Shown: positions 12,213-15,016 of the stretch, piece by piece
How positions within the stretch are numbered: the first letter of the stretch is position 1
How the letters are laid out: every line of letters starts with the position of its first letter
Translations under genes and position numbers: made by a program
The notes under the pieces: generated by a model
Told to the model about the DNA's origin: nothing
Database searches by the model: none
Seen by the model: the letters and a program-made list of their open reading frames with translations, nothing else
NCBI GenBank assembly: GCA_000434775.1
Contig: FR895463.1
Span: forward strand, 2,694-17,709
Direction of reading: 5' to 3'
DNA length: 15,016 nucleotides
Origin: Eggerthella sp. CAG:368
Lineage (GTDB): Bacteria > Actinomycetota > Coriobacteriia > Coriobacteriales > Eggerthellaceae

Positions 12213-15016
12213 TTATAGGGTACTCGGTTTGCTCGAAAAATTCTCACGGGTGTTCATGATGAGCATCTGAAGACGGTTTTCTATGTTGGCGAAACTAACA
12301 TCTGGGTCGTAATCAAGAGCCAGAATGTTCGCTTCTGGGTAGAGTTCTTTAAGCTTTTTGGAAATTCCTCGTCCAACAACGTGGTTAGGTAAGCAGCCAA
12401 AGGGTTGCAGAATAATGAAAGAACGACACCCTTGCTTAGCATGGTGAAGTATTTCACCTGGAATCAAAACACCTTCTCCCGCATCAAAGGTGTGGTGGAT
12501 TATGGGGTCGCTTTCCTTTACGAGTTCCGGCATGCGTGTAACGGGCTTGCAGAGAGGGTGCTTTTTTGCGATGCGATCCGCGATTGCGTGGGAGTAATCA
12601 AAAAGGCTATCCGCAACGGCATACCAAGTTTTTTCATCAAGGGGCTTATCAAGGCCATATTCTTTTACTTGGGCACGTTTGTAGAAGTAGGTTTTTCGAA
12701 TAACGTCGGTCATGCGTGCCTGAATTACCTCAAGACCGTTGTCTTCAAGGTATTGCTCAATATCGTGGTTTGCTCCCGGATGGAAATTAAGCAGGTATTC
12801 GCCCACAATCAAAACTTGAGGCCGTGGATGCGAACGATCAAATGCAATATTTTTCATGGCATCGATTGATTTTTTGAATCCGTTAATTGCCCCGCGAACA
12901 CCGCTACGTTCAAGTCCGTTAAGAAGAAAGTCAAGAGCCTTGTCAAAGGCAGCTTGTGCAGAGCCCTTGACGGTTTCGTATGGACGAATTTTTCTCAAAA
13001 GATCTTCAAGGGTGTCAATCATAGGAAGGCACAAGGCAACCAAAATAGAGCTTCCTAGGCTAATTTTGAACCCAGGGTGGATGTTTTTGTCGTCGTCTTC
13101 ATCGTTAGTAATGATGGGCACTTGGGAATATCCTGCATCATCAAGAGCTTTGCGCAGCAGGGCGGAGTAGTGTGTGAGCCTGCAGTCGCCGATGTATTTT
13201 CCTGTTCCAATAGCAACAGTATCGGGATCGTATTTACCGCTCTCTAAGGCGGCAAGTGCTTCGCCAATAACGATTTGTGCCGGAAAGCAAATGTCATTGT
13301 GAACATACTGCTTTCCCAGACGGATGGCATCTTCTCTGCCAATGTCGAGGGCTTCTGCTTTTACTCCCTGTTTGCTAAATACGCTCGTCATCAAACGACA
13401 GAATGCGTGTGAAGTGTTTGGAACCAAAATAGTTTTTGAGCTCCTGTCTTTTTTGACATATTTCACCGCATAGGGATCACTCAGCTCATGGCGTTTATGC
13501 GTGTGGTGCGTTTTACGTTTGGCGTTAACTGTTTCGATAAATGAACGAACGCGAATGCGTAGAGGTCCTTGATTTTCGCTTTCATCGATTTTTAGCACGA
13601 GCGGAGTTTTTTGGGATATTTCTTTCATGATGCGAACAATTTCGTCGGAAAGGTATGCATCATGTCCGCATCCAAAGCTTACGAGCTGCACGTATTCCAA
13701 ATTACTACTCTGAGCAGCGATTATTGCAGAAGAAAGCATGCGTGCATGGTAGTTGTTCACGATATCAAGACGCGAATGGCGCAAATCAACCTCATTGATA
13801 CCGGGAACAGCATCGGGTGTAAGAACTGAAATGCCCATTTCGCAAAACTGGCGTGGTAGATCGTGGTTGATAAAAGGATCGTTGTGGTAAGGCCTTGAGG
13901 CAAGAATAACTGCATAAGAGCCTTCTGCCTCGGCTTTATTTATAATTTTTTGACCCTTTTGTGTAAGGGTGGCATGGAAGGTTGCCATTGCTCTATCGGC
14001 TACCGCGATGGCGCGCTCGCAAGTTTTCTTTGCTACGTTAAAGGTGGTTTGAAAATACGTTGCGAGTTGTTTGTTTCGATCGTTGGTGTTGTACCAGTGG
14101 AAAAGTGGGTTGTCAAAATGCCCTTCCCATTTTTCTTCAGGATTGTCGGAGTTTTGAATAACGTAGGAGTAGCCCTTTACCACCGCACACATAGATTGGC
14201 TTGTTGCGGCTGTATTTTCCGAAGGAACTGTTGTGATAATAGGCATAAAAATACGATCAACATTTTTATTGATAAGACTTTGTAAGTGTCCATGGACAAG
14301 TTTTGCAGGAAAGCAAATGGTGTCTGAGGTAACTTGGGATATACCCGATTCATAAAGCTCTTGCGAACTCTTTTCGGAAAGAACAACAGTGAAACCAAGT
14401 TCTCGTAAAAACGTTGACCAAAACGGCATGGTTTCCCAAAAGGCAAGCACGCGGGGAATGCCGATGGTTATTCCGTTTGCGGGTTCTGGAGTGTCGAGCT
14501 CATAGGTATCAAATAGGAGTTTTTTGCGAACTTCAAATAGGTTCACCGCTTCTTTTTCTTGTGTGTTGTGATCCTTGAGTTGCTCGCGTACGAGTTTGTC
14601 TTTCGGGTCTCCTAATATTTCACCCTTGCTACAGCGGTTGTTTGAGATAAACTGCTCGCCATTTGAAAAGGTGATAAGGCTGCGGTTGCATCGGTTTGTG
14701 CAGAAAGGACAGATAAGTCCAGAGGTTTGTGTATAAGAAAACTCTTCCATAGCATCAAGGCCAACGAAGGAAGAAGGTGTCTTATGCTCAAGAACTTTTT
14801 CCTTAGCTAGCAGGGCAACACCGTAGGCGCCCATAATTCCGGGATACGGCGCGCGCAGTACGTTGCGACCAAGGTATTGCTCAATAGCACGCAGTACGGC
14901 ATCGTTTCTAAAGGTTCCGCCTTGCACCACAATGGTGTCACCTAAAGAATCAAGGTTAGAAATACGAACGACTTTGGTGAAAACATTTTCGATGATGGAC
15001 CTACAAAGTCCCGCCA
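12213..15016 (-). CDS. Giant 2-hydroxyacyl-CoA dehydratase activase-related protein, 5' end outside window
   Basis: 933 residues are visible; the N-terminal part lies beyond the window edge, and full-length relatives are around 1400 aa. The first ~70 visible residues are the end of a BcrA/BadF/HgdC-type ATPase domain (VVQGGTFRNDAVLRA; APYPGIMGAYGVALLA). Next come a four-Cys motif (CPFCTNRC and a distal Cys; residues 102, 105, 109, 128 from the edge), a DUF2229-like region (IGIPRVLAFWETMPFW) and segments typical of the 2-hydroxyacyl-CoA dehydratase/benzoyl-CoA reductase-like half (ASRPYHNDP, VSFGCGHDA, DESENQGPLRIR, GTGKYIGDCRLTHY, HPGANHDIEQYLEDNG, LQPFGCLPNHVVGRG). Small activases use ATP and reduced ferredoxin or flavodoxin to drive one electron into a dehydratase; the function of these giant versions is not established. 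The ATG-like start at 14930 is in fact an internal GTG codon, with the frame open to the edge. The TetR gene follows after 18 nt. Confidence 0.9.
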   Translation of the reverse strand, partial: AGLCRSIIENVFTKVVRISNLDSLGDTIVVQGGTFRNDAVLRAIEQYLGRNVLRAPYPGIMGAYGVALLAKEKVLEHKTPSSFVGLDAMEEFSYTQTSGLICPFCTNRCNRSLITFSNGEQFISNNRCSKGEILGDPKDKLVREQLKDHNTQEKEAVNLFEVRKKLLFDTYELDTPEPANGITIGIPRVLAFWETMPFWSTFLRELGFTVVLSEKSSQELYESGISQVTSDTICFPAKLVHGHLQSLINKNVDRIFMPIITTVPSENTAATSQSMCAVVKGYSYVIQNSDNPEEKWEGHFDNPLFHWYNTNDRNKQLATYFQTTFNVAKKTCERAIAVADRAMATFHATLTQKGQKIINKAEAEGSYAVILASRPYHNDPFINHDLPRQFCEMGISVLTPDAVPGINEVDLRHSRLDIVNNYHARMLSSAIIAAQSSNLEYVQLVSFGCGHDAYLSDEIVRIMKEISQKTPLVLKIDESENQGPLRIRVRSFIETVNAKRKTHHTHKRHELSDPYAVKYVKKDRSSKTILVPNTSHAFCRLMTSVFSKQGVKAEALDIGREDAIRLGKQYVHNDICFPAQIVIGEALAALESGKYDPDTVAIGTGKYIGDCRLTHYSALLRKALDDAGYSQVPIITNDEDDDKNIHPGFKISLGSSILVALCLPMIDTLEDLLRKIRPYETVKGSAQAAFDKALDFLLNGLERSGVRGAINGFKKSIDAMKNIAFDRSHPRPQVLIVGEYLLNFHPGANHDIEQYLEDNGLEVIQARMTDVIRKTYFYKRAQVKEYGLDKPLDEKTWYAVADSLFDYSHAIADRIAKKHPLCKPVTRMPELVKESDPIIHHTFDAGEGVLIPGEILHHAKQGCRSFIILQPFGCLPNHVVGRGISKKLKELYPEANILALDYDPDVSFANIENRLQMLIMNTRENFSSKPSTL

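Overview
The window most likely comes from an anaerobic, moderately AT-leaning member of the Coriobacteriia (Actinomycetota), perhaps an Atopobium/Olsenella-like organism. This is inferred from gene content, not from a marker gene. The pointers are a very large 2-hydroxyacyl-CoA dehydratase activase beside a TetR regulator, a prokaryotic-ferredoxin-type [FeFe] hydrogenase beside a GltD-like flavoprotein, a rubrerythrin, and a large surface protein of the thioester/SpaA/VaFE type common in host-associated Coriobacteriia. An anaerobic Bacillota origin is less likely but not excluded. No rRNA, tRNA, IS element, integrase or CRISPR array was seen.

Layout. Positions 34-663 (minus) hold a YigZ/IMPACT-family gene, whose promoter sits so close to its ATG that the mRNA may be leaderless. 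Divergent from it, 742-2121 (plus) encodes a coiled-coil DUF2130 protein. At 2316-2873 (plus) is a rubrerythrin with its rubredoxin-like domain at the N-terminus, preceded by an 11-bp perfect inverted repeat and followed by a clear terminator. At 3093-6689 (minus) is a 1198-aa secreted, probably wall-associated adhesin: signal peptide, thioester-like domain, four SpaA/CnaB-like domains, two VaFE (Thr-Gln ester) domains, a degenerate sorting motif and a membrane anchor. A 300-bp divergent region follows, with a doubtful small ORF. At 7017-7610 (plus) is an isochorismatase-family cysteine hydrolase.

The right half, from 7884 to the window edge, is entirely on the minus strand. In transcription order it holds the 3' two-thirds of a giant CoA-dehydratase activase (cut by the window edge), a TetR regulator 18 nt behind it, then after a 115-nt gap with its own promoter-like sequence a fusion of the NuoF C-terminal Fe-S domain with a GltD-like FAD/NAD(P)H oxidoreductase. 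The last gene is an [FeFe] hydrogenase that overlaps the fusion gene by 7 nt. A 13-bp hairpin at 7775-7804 separates this block from the convergent cysteine hydrolase gene.

How they may work together. The fusion flavoprotein and the hydrogenase look like a two-gene redox unit linking NAD(P)H to H2 through Fe-S clusters, without the NuoE subunit or the FMN/NADH domain of NuoF found in trimeric bifurcating hydrogenases. The neighbouring activase would itself need low-potential electrons, so this stretch looks like a low-potential electron and fermentation module, with the TetR protein as candidate local regulator. The rubrerythrin fits oxidative-stress protection in an anaerobe. The features of most interest are the fused NuoF-C/GltD partner of the hydrogenase, and the adhesin with its altered sorting motif and its Asn/Ser-rich insert.
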